Below, one piece after another: positions 1 through 8,072 of a DNA stretch of 64,000 nucleotides (its first letter is position 1; the number at the start of each line of letters is the position of its first letter). Source of the DNA: Flavobacterium limicola (GTDB lineage Bacteria; Bacteroidota; Bacteroidia; Flavobacteriales; Flavobacteriaceae); NCBI RefSeq assembly GCF_003634755.1, contig NZ_RBXA01000001.1, forward strand, positions 620,001 to 684,000. The letters are read 5' to 3'. The position numbers and the translations under genes are program-made. A model generated the notes under the pieces. It was not told where the DNA came from. It ran no database searches and saw nothing but the letters and a program-made list of their open reading frames with translations.

Positions 1-28
1 AAATAATAATATTCACTGTGAATATTGC

Positions 29-532
29 TTACTTTTTCTTCAAACTACTGTACCATTCCTTTAGTGACGGATACATATATCCCGCTGTTTTTTGGATTGG
101 ATTGTAAAAAAGTGAATTGTCTAAAGTTTCTTTTTTGGCTAAAATATGATTGTAATTTATTTTTTCGAAAACCGCAAAGACAATACTGATAATCAAAATT
201 GTTTTGAGCACTCGGAAAAAACCGCCGCCCAATTTATTCAACCAGCCTAAAAAAGCAAAATCGGCAATTCCTGTGAGGAACTTTCCTAAAATTGTGACTA
301 CCACAACCACAGCGATAAACGTCAGTATAAAGGCAACAACCTGGATTGTATTGGGATTCCACTTCACATATCCTACTAAAATATCCCGCATAAAGGAAGA
401 AAATTTGACAGCAAAATAAATTCCAGCCAATAGCGAAACCAACGAAGCTAGTTCGACAAAAAGACCATTTCTGATTCCTTTATAAAAAGCGAAAGCGAGT
501 AGTACACCCAAAATAATATCTAAAAACCCCAT
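29..532 (-). CDS. cvpA: CvpA family membrane protein
   Basis: This 167-residue integral membrane protein has the CvpA (colicin V production) layout. Hydrophobic helices lie near residues 5-25, 30-50, 65-88 and 105-125, with a lysine-rich tail. The motif ASLVSLLAGIYFA in helix two, and the Gly-rich GWLNKLGGG segment before the last helix, are typical of the family. CvpA proteins sit in the inner membrane and are linked to envelope homeostasis, but their biochemical role is unsettled. The gene is divergent from the small gene at 676, and a TATATTTG box lies about 28 bases upstream of its start. Confidence 0.85.
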   Translation of the reverse strand: MGFLDIILGVLLAFAFYKGIRNGLFVELASLVSLLAGIYFAVKFSSFMRDILVGYVKWNPNTIQVVAFILTFIAVVVVVTILGKFLTGIADFAFLGWLNKLGGGFFRVLKTILIISIVFAVFEKINYNHILAKKETLDNSLFYNPIQKTAGYMYPSLKEWYSSLKKK

Positions 533-559
533 AACGCTTAATTAAGAAAATTATATCCG

Positions 560-567
560 CAAATATA
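560..567 (-). promoter_or_regulatory. -7 box upstream of cvpA
   Basis: On the minus strand this reads TATATTTG, a perfect match to the Bacteroidota -7 consensus TAnnTTTG, 28 bases before the cvpA start. The -33 element is weak. Confidence 0.5.
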
Positions 568-605
568 AAAGAATTGTTCTTTACCATTGTCAGTTTTCAA
601 GTTCT

Positions 606-613
606 TATCTTTG
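606..613 (+). promoter_or_regulatory. -7 box upstream of the 676 gene
   Basis: TATCTTTG matches TAnnTTTG. A TTG at 587-589 lies 16 bases upstream, slightly short for a -33 element. The leader between this box and the start contains the CATAATT tandem repeat. Confidence 0.45.
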
Positions 614-638
614 CCAAAATAATTTTATGAGCGCGGAT

Positions 639-668
639 TTCATAATTCATAATTCATAATTCATAATT
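639..668 (+). repeat. Tandem 7-bp repeat (CATAATT)n
   Basis: Four consecutive copies of the heptamer CATAATT lie immediately before the start codon at 676, inside the predicted 5' leader. Copy number could vary by slippage and change leader length. Confidence 0.7.
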
Positions 669-675
669 CAAAAAA

Positions 676-1032
676 ATGTCAAGAGACACACAACTTAAAG
701 AACGCTGGGAACAGCTTGTCAATATACTTTCCAATCAATTTTCGCAAGGTGAAGATTTAGATTTAGACGCCATAATTTATTTAATTGGTGTTCAGGAACT
801 CGGAAAAGTACACAGAGAGTTTAAAAAAGACGAAAAATTAAACCTGATGCACATCGCAATATGTCGTTTATTAGAACCGTATGGTTTTTATGAATTCGAA
901 TTTTTTGATGAAGACGGATGGCCACATTACAAAGTAAAAGAGGAATTACCACCGCTAAAAGCTGGAGAACAATCGGTTTTGATGAAAGAAGCCATTGTAA
1001 ATTATTTCTTGGAAAGAGAAGTAATAGAATAG
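676..1032 (+). CDS. Conserved hypothetical protein (118 aa)
   Basis: I do not recognise a named domain. The product is a small soluble acidic protein with no signal peptide or membrane segment. It contains predicted helices with the motif LDLDAIIYLIGVQELG near residues 27-42 and an aromatic-rich patch around YGFYEFEFFDEDGWPHY. Amphipathic, evenly coding composition and a clear start after an A-rich stretch support a real gene. It sits in the same direction as pheS, about 110 bases upstream, but pheS appears to have its own promoter. Confidence 0.7.
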   Translation: MSRDTQLKERWEQLVNILSNQFSQGEDLDLDAIIYLIGVQELGKVHREFKKDEKLNLMHIAICRLLEPYGFYEFEFFDEDGWPHYKVKEELPPLKAGEQSVLMKEAIVNYFLEREVIE

Positions 1033-1090
1033 CTAATTTAAGTAACATCTTTAGTTTTAAATGTAATGCAACAAACTTGAAACTTTAAAC

Positions 1091-1120
1091 TTGAAACTTG
1101 GAACAAATTTCTTAAATTTG
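1091..1120 (+). promoter_or_regulatory. Promoter of pheS
   Basis: A TTG at 1091-1093, a 19-base spacer and TAAATTTG at 1113-1120 give a full Bacteroidota -33/-7 promoter. The predicted transcription start is around 1124, a short distance before pheS. Confidence 0.6.
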
Positions 1121-1142
1121 CACTCTCAATTATGCAATGAAA

Positions 1143-2174
1143 ATGATAGATAAGATAAAAGAATATATTGGCGAAGCACAGGCTTTTTCAACGCAAAATA
1201 CAGCAGAATTAGAAACTTTTCGAATTAAATTTTTAGGAAGCAAAGGACTTTTGAAAGAGCTTTTCGCTGAATTTAAAAATGTTCCTAACGACCAAAAAAA
1301 GGAATTTGGACAGGTAATTAACCTGCTTAAAACTTCTGCCGAAGAAAAAGTAAAATCCATTCAGGAAGCTTTGGAAAGCAAAGAAGAAAGCAAAGAAGAA
1401 AGCAAAGGGTTTTATGGGGATTTGACCCGTTCACCTGAACCAGTTATTATTGGCTCTCGTCACCCTATTTCATTGGTTAAAAACCAAATTATAGACATCT
1501 TTTCAACCATAGGTTTTAACGTTTCCGAAGGTCCGGAAATTGAGGACGACTGGCATAATTTTACCGCATTGAACTTACCGGAATACCATCCAGCACGTGA
1601 TATGCAAGACACGTTTTTTATTCAGACCAATCCTGATATTTTATTGCGTACGCACACTTCATCGGTGCAAGTGCGCTACATGGAAAATAATAAACCGCCC
1701 ATTCGTACCATTTCTCCGGGAAGGGTTTTTCGTAATGAGGCTGTTTCGTCCCGTTCACACTGTATTTTCCACCAAGTAGAAGGATTATACATTGACAAAG
1801 ACGTTTCATTTGCCGACTTAAAACAAACGCTTTTGTATTTCACCAAAGAGATGTTTGGAAAATCAAAAATCCGTTTGCGTCCGTCTTATTTCCCGTTTAC
1901 AGAGCCAAGTGCTGAAATCGATATTTATTGGGGTTTGAAAACCGAAACCGATTATCGTATCACCAAAGGGACCGGTTGGTTAGAAATTGGTGGTTGTGGA
2001 ATGGTAGATCCTAATGTATTAAAAAACTGTAACATCAGTCCGGAAGAATATACTGGTTTCGCGTTTGGAATGGGAATCGAAAGAATTGCCATGTTGTTGT
2101 ATCAAATCGGAGACATCCGTATGTTTTACGAAAATGACGTTCGTTTCTTGGAGCAATTCAAATCAAGTATATAA
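1143..2174 (+). CDS. pheS: Phenylalanine--tRNA ligase alpha subunit
   Basis: This is the catalytic alpha subunit of the (alpha-beta)2 class II phenylalanyl-tRNA synthetase, which charges tRNA-Phe with phenylalanine. It has an N-terminal coiled coil (about residues 1-85), then the core with motif 2 ([14 protein letters not shown]) and motif 3 ([14 protein letters not shown]). The segment [14 protein letters not shown] is diagnostic. About 343 residues is normal. I chose the second in-frame ATG (MIDKIKEY); an ATG at 1137 adds two residues. A short lysine/glutamate repeat encoded by a 12-bp tandem repeat lies in the linker between coiled coil and core. The beta subunit gene is not in the window. 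Confidence 0.96.
   Translation: MIDKIKEYIGEAQAFSTQNTAELETFRIKFLGSKGLLKELFAEFKNVPNDQKKEFGQVINLLKTSAEEKVKSIQEALESKEESKEESKGFYGDLTRSPEPVIIGSRHPISLVKNQIIDIFSTIGFNVSEGPEIEDDWHNFTALNLPEYHPARDMQDTFFIQTNPDILLRTHTSSVQVRYMENNKPPIRTISPGRVFRNEAVSSRSHCIFHQVEGLYIDKDVSFADLKQTLLYFTKEMFGKSKIRLRPSYFPFTEPSAEIDIYWGLKTETDYRITKGTGWLEIGGCGMVDPNVLKNCNISPEEYTGFAFGMGIERIAMLLYQIGDIRMFYENDVRFLEQFKSSI
1374..1407 (+). repeat. In-frame 12-bp tandem repeat inside pheS
   Basis: The unit GAAAGCAAAGAA occurs 2.8 times in a row and encodes repeated ESKE. It lies between the tRNA-binding coiled coil and the catalytic core. Whole-unit gain or loss would keep the frame. Confidence 0.75.
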
Positions 2175-2262
2175 AAATTAAAATTTTTGATCAGCGATTT
2201 TTGATTTTAGAAGTTTAAATCTACAATCAAAAATCGTTAATCATCAATCAACAATCAAATAA

Positions 2263-2670
2263 ATGAAAGCCGACATCATCATTCCCGAAGTAGAAAATGT
2301 TTTCCTTGCAGCGGTCCAAGAATGGAGCGACGATTTTATGGAAAAAGTATGGTATGCTTACTTAATAAACGACAGTGATTTTCTAATCGAAAGCGTTATG
2401 GTTGTTTCCAAAGCATTTGGAACCATAGACGGTGAAATGAAAAAAACCTCACTTTTGCGTCATGCTTTTGTAGAAGTGCCTGCAGTTTCTGTGGTAAAAA
2501 TTGAAATGATCGAAAAGAGTGTTTTGACACTTAACAATGAGTTCATGCTCACCTTTTTTATTGGGGACAAATTATACGATAAAAAGTTTACTTTCAAAGC
2601 AAATTTCATCAATGAAACGGAAGTCGAAGAAGTGCCTATCTTATTTGTTGACGGCGTTATCGTGAGATAG
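2263..2670 (+). CDS. Conserved hypothetical protein (135 aa)
   Basis: I do not recognise a named fold. The protein is soluble, with alternating hydrophobic beta-like stretches (FMLTFFIGDKLYDKKFTFKANF) that suggest a small beta sandwich, and no signal peptide. It lies 88 bases after pheS in the same direction, so co-transcription with pheS is possible. There is no evidence that it takes part in aminoacylation. Its last 30 bases overlap, in antisense, the end of the decayed gene at 2641-2893. Confidence 0.75.
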   Translation: MKADIIIPEVENVFLAAVQEWSDDFMEKVWYAYLINDSDFLIESVMVVSKAFGTIDGEMKKTSLLRHAFVEVPAVSVVKIEMIEKSVLTLNNEFMLTFFIGDKLYDKKFTFKANFINETEVEEVPILFVDGVIVR

Positions 2671-2893
2671 TTCAGCACTATCGTCATCACGTATGACTTT
2701 TTTCTTCCAATTCAAATAGCCCACTATAAATAACTCCGACTAAAACGAAATAAAGTGCTCGGAGTAGATTTTTTTTGGACAAAAAAACATCTTCAAAAGA
2801 CATTTCGAACAGGTCAAAAACGGATAGACATAAGGCAAAAATAAATCCCCAAATCCCACCATTTTTAATCTAAAATTTCCAACTTTCGCTCAT
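2641..2893 (-). pseudogene. Decayed tandem paralogue of the 2903-3118 gene
   Basis: On the minus strand, 10 bases after the intact small membrane gene, a second copy begins MSESWKF, then hits TAG at codon 8 (2870-2872), then continues IKNGGIWGFIFALCLSVFDL. This aligns with MSERWKYQIKTGGIWG of the neighbour. Near 2719-2722 one extra base (CCC on the plus strand) shifts the frame. Removing it restores GYLNWKKKV against GYFTWKSKV in the intact copy, and the reading then runs to TAA at 2641. One nonsense mutation plus one frameshift therefore separate it from a full gene. A sequencing error could explain one lesion but is unlikely to explain both. Confidence 0.75.
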
Positions 2894-2902
2894 AGAAATG
2901 AT

Positions 2903-3118
2903 TTAGCGGTTCTGTTGTTTAACTTTGGATTTCCAGGTAAAATAACCTAAAACAAATATCCCTACAGCGATATAGGCAGCTGCTCGAATATAAAAATTAG
3001 GCATAGCAACCTGTTCCGAAAAAGGGATTTCTTTAATGTCGAATAATACATTGAATACCGTCATAAATACACCCCAAATTCCGCCAGTTTTAATTTGATA
3101 TTTCCATCTTTCGCTCAT
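2903..3118 (-). CDS. Small two-helix membrane protein (71 aa)
   Basis: This is a short membrane protein of unknown function, with predicted helices near residues 12-27 and 44-62 and a basic C-terminal tail (WKSKVKQQNR). The N-terminus MSERWKYQIKTGG precedes the first helix. It has a degenerate tandem copy directly downstream, so the pair arose by local duplication. It follows gpsA on the same strand with a 35-base gap and may be co-transcribed with it. Confidence 0.7.
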   Translation of the reverse strand: MSERWKYQIKTGGIWGVFMTVFNVLFDIKEIPFSEQVAMPNFYIRAAAYIAVGIFVLGYFTWKSKVKQQNR

Positions 3119-3153
3119 GAAGTAATTGTGTTTGGTTGTTATTTGAAGCTGAA

Positions 3154-4149
3154 TTAATCGAGTTTGTCGGTCAGTTTTTTGAATACGGCTTTAGCATCCT
3201 GACCTTCGTATAATATACTGTACACTGCATCTATAATTGGTGTTTTGGCACCATAAGCCTGATTGAGTTTATACGCGCTTTTTACTGCGTAATATCCTTC
3301 AGCAACCATACTCATTTCCATCATTGCTGATTTAACGGTGTAGCCTTTACCAATCATATTCCCGAACATTCTGTTTCTGGAGAATATAGAATAACCGGTA
3401 ACCAATAAATCGCCTAAATAAGCAGAGTCATTGATGTTTCGTTTCATCTTATGAACTTTCTTGATAAATTTTTTCATCTCGCGTATCCCATTACTCATCA
3501 ATACCGACTGGAAATTATCGCCATAACCTAAACCATGAGCCATTCCTGCTGCAATTGCATAAATGTTCTTTAACATCGCTGCATATTCCGTTCCTATAAT
3601 ATCGTCTGTAATTTTGGTTTTGATGTAATTTCCAGATAAATTTTTTGCAACGACTTTGGCTTTATCAGGATCGCCGCAAGCAATCGTAAGATAGGAAAGA
3701 CGCTCCATGGCAACTTCTTCAGCGTGACAAGGACCTGTAATTACACCAATGTTGTAATAAGGAATGTCATATTTTACATGAAAATGTTCTCCTACAATTA
3801 AACTTGTTTCAGGGACAATTCCTTTAATCGCCGAGAAAATGATTTTATCTTTTAGAGAAACGGTTAATTTTGCTAATTCACCATCCAAAAAAGCAGATGG
3901 AATAGCAAAAATTATGTAATCTGCATACGCTACAGCTTCATTGATGTCACTGGTTAGTTTCAGTTTTTTAGTATCAAATTCAACCGAACTTAAATAATTT
4001 GGATTATGTTTGTAGGTTTTAATATGCTCTATAGCAGCTTCATTGCGCATGTACCACGAAATCTCGGTAAGATTTACGCATAACATTTTTGCTATCGCTG
4101 TCGCCCAACTTCCACCACCTATTACTGCGAATTTTATATTTTCAGCCAT
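3154..4149 (-). CDS. gpsA: Glycerol-3-phosphate dehydrogenase [NAD(P)+]
   Basis: This enzyme interconverts dihydroxyacetone phosphate and sn-glycerol-3-phosphate, supplying the phospholipid backbone. The Rossmann motif GGGSWATA lies near the N-terminus. Further family signatures are FAIPSAFL, IKGI and GPCHAEEV, with the catalytic-lysine region around YAAMLKNIYAIAAG. Its 331 residues are usual. The frame is open to 4170, but a promoter -7 box (TACTTTTG on the minus strand, 4168-4175) would put the transcript start below that ATG. I therefore prefer the ATG at 4149, which gives MAENIKFAVIGGG. Confidence 0.94.
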   Translation of the reverse strand: MAENIKFAVIGGGSWATAIAKMLCVNLTEISWYMRNEAAIEHIKTYKHNPNYLSSVEFDTKKLKLTSDINEAVAYADYIIFAIPSAFLDGELAKLTVSLKDKIIFSAIKGIVPETSLIVGEHFHVKYDIPYYNIGVITGPCHAEEVAMERLSYLTIACGDPDKAKVVAKNLSGNYIKTKITDDIIGTEYAAMLKNIYAIAAGMAHGLGYGDNFQSVLMSNGIREMKKFIKKVHKMKRNINDSAYLGDLLVTGYSIFSRNRMFGNMIGKGYTVKSAMMEMSMVAEGYYAVKSAYKLNQAYGAKTPIIDAVYSILYEGQDAKAVFKKLTDKLD

Positions 4150-4167
4150 TTTTTTATTGAATTTAAT

Positions 4168-4200
4168 CAAAAGTACTTAAAAAAGGACTGATTATACAAA
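4168..4200 (-). promoter_or_regulatory. Promoter of gpsA
   Basis: Read on the minus strand: TTTG (4197-4200), 21-base spacer, TACTTTTG (4168-4175). It overlaps an alternative upstream ATG of gpsA and so argues for the start at 4149. The rest of the 4150-4460 gap holds only A/T-rich sequence and a terminator. Confidence 0.55.
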
Positions 4201-4390
4201 TAAAATTAGAACAAGAAGGTTGATTTTTAAACGTGTTGGAAATACTGCAATTATTGAGAATGAAAAATAATTTCAATTTTTTTTAAATTTTAACACAATA
4301 TAAGTATAGCTATTTCGTTCTTGTTATTTATTGTTTAATAATTTAACAGGATAATGAGAATTGAGTTAGTTAGTTATAATTTAGAATTTT

Positions 4391-4427
4391 AAAAGGCGTT
4401 CCCAAAAAATGAGAACGCCTTTTTATT
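4391..4427. terminator. Hairpin terminator after the alcohol dehydrogenase gene
   Basis: The stem AGGCGTTC/GAACGCCT is flanked by an A-run on one side and a T-run on the other, so it can act in both directions. It lies just beyond the end of the minus-strand gene at 4461. Confidence 0.8.
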
Positions 4428-4460
4428 TAAACCAAGGTAATTGGTATTAAGTTGTTTTAA

Positions 4461-5624
4461 TTAATAACTCATTTCAACAATAGATTTAACCTTTTCTAAA
4501 GTGATATTTTGTTTTTCGCCTAATCCTAACCAACCTCTTTCTTTAAAACGATCCACTATAAAATCTGCCGTTTTATCAAAATCTTTTGTATAATCAGATA
4601 ATTTAGTGTCCATTCCCATCGTGTGGAAAAATTCAACGGTTTTGTTGATGGCTTCGTTTGCGATTTCATCTTCAGTTCCCGTTAAATTGAAAATACGTTT
4701 TCCATATTGTGCCAATTTTCCTTTTTTAGTTTCAAACATTACTCGGTATAAATTTGGACCCACAACTGCCAATGTTCTGGCGTGATCTATTCCGTACAAA
4801 GCCGTTAATTCGTGCCCAATCATGTGCGTTGCCCAATCCGAAGGAACTCCTTTTTGGATTAATCCATTCAAAGCCATCGTACAACTCCACATAAAGTTGG
4901 AAGCCAAAGCATAATCTTTAGGATTTTCAACTACTTCTGGCCCCACTTGAATCAAAGTTTGTAAAATGCTTTCTGCAATTCTATCTTGAAGATATCCTTC
5001 GTGCGGATATGTTAAGTATTGTTCCAAGACATGGGTGTAGGCGTCAACAACTCCGTTTTGCAATTGTCTTTTTGGCAAAGATTCAATTACGGTTGGATCA
5101 CATATAGAAAATTTTGGAAATAATGCAGAGCCACCAAAAGCTAATTTTTCCTGCGTAGCTTCAATAGTTACTACAGCTCCTGAATTCATCTCGCTTCCAG
5201 TTGCCGGTAAAGTCAATACAGTTCCAAAAGGAACCACTTTAGACAAATCTTTAATCAATAATCTCTTTTGAAGAATATCCATTGGATTTCCGTCAAAGTT
5301 CACAGCGGCCGAAATGAATTTTACGCCATCAATTACAGAACCTCCACCAACGGCAAGGATAAAATCTATGTTTTGTTCCTTGATAACGTCAACTGCTTTC
5401 ATCAATGTTTCAAAATGTGGATTTGGTTCAATTCCTCCAAATTCTACGATTTCAAAACCCTTCAGATTGTTGATTACTTGCTCATGAATTCCATTTTTGA
5501 AAATACTTCCACCGCCATACGCCAAAAGTATTTTTGCTCCTTTTGGTACTAAAGTGGATAATTTTTCTATTTGTCCTTTTCCAAAAACTAAATTGGTAGG
5601 ATTGTATAATTCGAAATTTAACAT
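4461..5624 (-). CDS. Iron-containing alcohol dehydrogenase (YqhD/BDH-like)
   Basis: This is a group III alcohol dehydrogenase that probably reduces aldehydes with NAD(P)H. Family features in order are MLNFELYNPTNLVFGKG at the N-terminus, the nucleotide-binding GGGSVIDGVKFI, and the metal-binding region DAYTHVLEQ followed by GHELTALYGIDHARTLAVV. The length (387) matches YqhD and butanol dehydrogenases. The gene is 4 bases downstream of a DJ-1-like gene and shares its promoter, with a divergent LysR regulator beyond. In E. coli yqhD is also controlled by a neighbouring regulator and protects against reactive aldehydes; the same role here is inference. Confidence 0.92.
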   Translation of the reverse strand: MLNFELYNPTNLVFGKGQIEKLSTLVPKGAKILLAYGGGSIFKNGIHEQVINNLKGFEIVEFGGIEPNPHFETLMKAVDVIKEQNIDFILAVGGGSVIDGVKFISAAVNFDGNPMDILQKRLLIKDLSKVVPFGTVLTLPATGSEMNSGAVVTIEATQEKLAFGGSALFPKFSICDPTVIESLPKRQLQNGVVDAYTHVLEQYLTYPHEGYLQDRIAESILQTLIQVGPEVVENPKDYALASNFMWSCTMALNGLIQKGVPSDWATHMIGHELTALYGIDHARTLAVVGPNLYRVMFETKKGKLAQYGKRIFNLTGTEDEIANEAINKTVEFFHTMGMDTKLSDYTKDFDKTADFIVDRFKERGWLGLGEKQNITLEKVKSIVEMSY

Positions 5625-5628
5625 CTTC

Positions 5629-6393
5629 TTATTTTTTTGAATTCAATTGGTTCAATAATTTTTCTGCAACTAGTTTAGACGAAGCCGGGTTTTGACCTGT
5701 AATCAAAAGACCATCTTCTACAGCATAAGGCTGCCAATCTCCTATTTTTGAATAAGTAGCACCGTTAGCTTTCAAGGCATCTTCTAATAAAAATGGAACA
5801 ACATTAGTTAATCCCACGGCTTCTTCTTCTGTATTTGAAAATCCAGTTACTTTTTTACCTTTAACTAAAAATTCTCCATTTACTTTTACGTTTTTCAACA
5901 CTGCTGGTGAATGACATACAAAAGCAACAGGCTTGTTATTCGTGTAAAAAGATTCAATTAAAGCACTTGAATTTGCATCGGTTGCCAAATCCCATAATGG
6001 ACCATGACCTCCAGGATAAAAAACAGCATCATAGTCAGCTTGTTTAACATCGGCTAGCTTGTGTGTTTTGCTTAGTTTAGCTTGTAGCTCAGTATCTTTG
6101 TCAAATCTTTTAGTGTCTTCAGTTGCCGAAGATGGATCTGAACTTTTTGGGTCAATTGGTGGCTGTCCTCCTAAGGGCGATGCAATATCAATAATCACTC
6201 CTTTATCTGCTAACTCATAATAAGGAGCAGCAAATTCTTCAATCCAAAATCCTGTTTTTTCTCCTGTGTTCCCTAATTCACTATGACTAGTTAGAACGAA
6301 TAATACTTTTTTCATACCTTTTTTATTTTGTGCAGTTGCTGTAATACAACTTGCGGTTAATATTATAATGGCAAATAATGCGATTTTCTTCAT
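5629..6393 (-). CDS. Exported DJ-1/PfpI-family (Hsp31-like) protein
   Basis: This is a DJ-1/PfpI superfamily protein of the class-I-glutamine-amidotransferase fold. Residues 1-21 form a signal peptide ending CITATAQ. The mature part carries GFWIEEFAAPYYEL, ASPLGGQPPIDP and the nucleophile elbow AFVCHSPAVL, with its Cys-His pair. Relatives act as glyoxalase III or protein/nucleotide deglycases, or as chaperones. Export is unusual for cytosolic detoxification, so the substrate may be periplasmic. It is the first gene of a two-gene operon with the alcohol dehydrogenase, under a TAAATTTG promoter facing away from the LysR gene. Confidence 0.88.
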   Translation of the reverse strand: MKKIALFAIIILTASCITATAQNKKGMKKVLFVLTSHSELGNTGEKTGFWIEEFAAPYYELADKGVIIDIASPLGGQPPIDPKSSDPSSATEDTKRFDKDTELQAKLSKTHKLADVKQADYDAVFYPGGHGPLWDLATDANSSALIESFYTNNKPVAFVCHSPAVLKNVKVNGEFLVKGKKVTGFSNTEEEAVGLTNVVPFLLEDALKANGATYSKIGDWQPYAVEDGLLITGQNPASSKLVAEKLLNQLNSKK

Positions 6394-6410
6394 CTTTAAT
6401 TTTCTTTGTA

Positions 6411-6418
6411 CAAATTTA
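6411..6418 (-). promoter_or_regulatory. -7 box of the DJ-1/dehydrogenase operon
   Basis: On the minus strand this is TAAATTTG, 17 bases before the start codon, with TTTT about 19 bases further upstream as a weak -33 element. Confidence 0.5.
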
Positions 6419-6452
6419 CGGCGAATATGCTATTAGTAAAAATAATTTAAAT

Positions 6453-6480
6453 TATGTTTGTGATAAATATATTTATATCA
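6453..6480 (+). promoter_or_regulatory. LysR-gene -7 box and AT palindrome (possible operator)
   Basis: TATGTTTG (6453-6460) is followed directly by an imperfect dyad TGATA...TATCA (6461-6480). Its core, ATAAATATATTTAT, is a perfect 14-base palindrome. It ends on the A of the LysR start codon. A position between promoter and start suits autorepression, but A/T-rich palindromes arise easily by chance. Confidence 0.4.
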
Positions 6481-7376
6481 TGGTCAATCTAGAATGGTAT
6501 CGAACGTTTAAATCCGTTTATAAAAACGGTAATTTTTCTTTGGCTGCCAAAGAATTATTTATTAGTCAACCTGCTGTTAGTCAGCAAATATCCATGTTGG
6601 AAGCGCATGTTGGATATAAACTTTTTAATCGAAAGTCTAAAGGCGTGGAACCAACGGAATACGCTAAGTTACTCAATAATTTAATCATTGAAGCACTGGA
6701 TCGACTGGAAAATGTGGAGAATGGTTTTCGTGCCAAAGCGTTCAATGCCAATCGATTAATTTCTATTGGGATTTCAAAGCATTTGATGCGAAGTTTGGGA
6801 AGTGCTTTGGTTTCCAAATTCGAATTCATTGATTTTAGCTTCCATGAAAACGATGCGCTTTTTGAATTGGTCGATTCTAAAAAATTAGATTTTGCGGTTG
6901 TAACAAAACAATATGACACGTTTGATACCATTCAGAAAAAGGTTGGAGAAATTAAACAAGTGATTGTAGGTTCCAATACTATCGATGCTTCCGAGTTGAA
7001 ATCTAGTATTAAAACAAAGGATTTTTCTGCAACGGAACAGTGGTTAAACGACCAAAAATGGTTCAGTCACAATGCGCAAATTCCGCATATCAAATTATTT
7101 TGGTTGCATGTTTTTAATAAAAAAAGACCTTCGATGATTCCTAATTATATCATTCCATCCGAATATGAAATGCTCGAAATCATTTCGAAAAATACCGGAA
7201 TAGCGGTCGTATGGGATTGCAATGCGAGAAGTTTAATCGAAGAAAATAAAATCCAATTGTTGTGGAACAGCAAGCAAATGCCAAGTACAGAAGTGTTTGT
7301 ATTATCCGGTAAAAACGATAATTTGAGTACGATTTTCGAAAATATTCAACAGGAATTGAAAAGGGTTTTGGGATAA
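6480..7376 (+). CDS. LysR-family transcriptional regulator
   Basis: This is a LysR-type regulator of 298 residues. The N-terminal winged helix-turn-helix is clear: YKNGNFSLAAKELFISQPAVSQQI, then LEAHVGYKLFNRKSKGVEPTE. The C-terminal part would be the effector-binding domain. I start it at the ATG at 6480 (MVNLEWYRTFKSVYK), the usual LTTR N-terminus, not at 6378, which would run through both promoters. It is divergent from the DJ-1/alcohol dehydrogenase operon, the classic layout for a LysR protein controlling its neighbours. Its inducer is unknown; a reactive aldehyde is a reasonable guess from context. Confidence 0.9.
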   Translation: MVNLEWYRTFKSVYKNGNFSLAAKELFISQPAVSQQISMLEAHVGYKLFNRKSKGVEPTEYAKLLNNLIIEALDRLENVENGFRAKAFNANRLISIGISKHLMRSLGSALVSKFEFIDFSFHENDALFELVDSKKLDFAVVTKQYDTFDTIQKKVGEIKQVIVGSNTIDASELKSSIKTKDFSATEQWLNDQKWFSHNAQIPHIKLFWLHVFNKKRPSMIPNYIIPSEYEMLEIISKNTGIAVVWDCNARSLIEENKIQLLWNSKQMPSTEVFVLSGKNDNLSTIFENIQQELKRVLG

Positions 7377-8000
7377 TTATTTCTTATAAAAATTGTTATG
7401 ATCAATGTATTCCCAAACTTTTGCTGGTAATAAAGGCTGTACATTTTTCCCTTTCTTGATATTATCTCGAATAAATGTCGATGATATTTCAACAACCGGA
7501 GCGTCAATCATGTGAATTTTTGTACCGAATTTTTGTAAAATTTTTAAATCCAAATTTTCCACGTCGGCAGAAATTGCTTCTTCAACAGAACCTTTGGTCT
7601 CGAGTCTTGGATAAACATAAATATCATGGTTTTCGAGAATCACTTCGTAGTTTTTCCATTTGTGCAAAGATTTTAAATTGTCTTCGCCCATGATTAAGGA
7701 GAACTCGTAATTTGGATATTTTTCTTCTAAATGAACCAAAGTATTTACCGTATAATTAGGCTGTGACAATTTAAACTCAATATCCGAAGGTTTTATTTTA
7801 GGAAAATCCTCGGTGGCAAGATGTACCATTTGCAAGCGATGGTAATCATCGAGCAACGTGCTTTTTTTCTTCAAAGGATTGTGCGGCGTAACTACCATCC
7901 AAATTTGGTCTAAATCAGAATGTTCCGCCATGTGATTGGCGATGATGAGATGTCCAACATGAATGGGATTAAACGTTCCGAAATAAAGTCCTACTTTCAT
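7377..8000 (-). CDS. nadD: Nicotinate-nucleotide adenylyltransferase
   Basis: NadD transfers AMP from ATP to nicotinate mononucleotide in NAD synthesis. The nucleotidyltransferase motif GTFNPIHVGHL is at residues 8-18, and the C-terminal ISSTFIRDNI motif corresponds to the family's SSTxIR. Its 207 residues are normal. It is the last gene of a minus-strand run yicC, gmk, nadD. Its end abuts the end of the converging LysR gene with no spacer. Confidence 0.95.
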   Translation of the reverse strand: MKVGLYFGTFNPIHVGHLIIANHMAEHSDLDQIWMVVTPHNPLKKKSTLLDDYHRLQMVHLATEDFPKIKPSDIEFKLSQPNYTVNTLVHLEEKYPNYEFSLIMGEDNLKSLHKWKNYEVILENHDIYVYPRLETKGSVEEAISADVENLDLKILQKFGTKIHMIDAPVVEISSTFIRDNIKKGKNVQPLLPAKVWEYIDHNNFYKK

Positions 8001-8072
8001 TAATTTAAAAATTAAATGATTTAAAGATTAGAAATAACTTTGAATTTTTCAATTCTTTAATTTTTTAATCTT

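Noticed and set aside
639..668. CRISPR-like array from direct repeats
   Set aside because: The units are seven bases and contiguous, with no spacers; no cas genes are present.
4150..4390. Hidden small gene upstream of gpsA
   Set aside because: Only A/T-rich sequence with frequent stops in all frames; the gpsA promoter and a terminator account for the recognisable elements.
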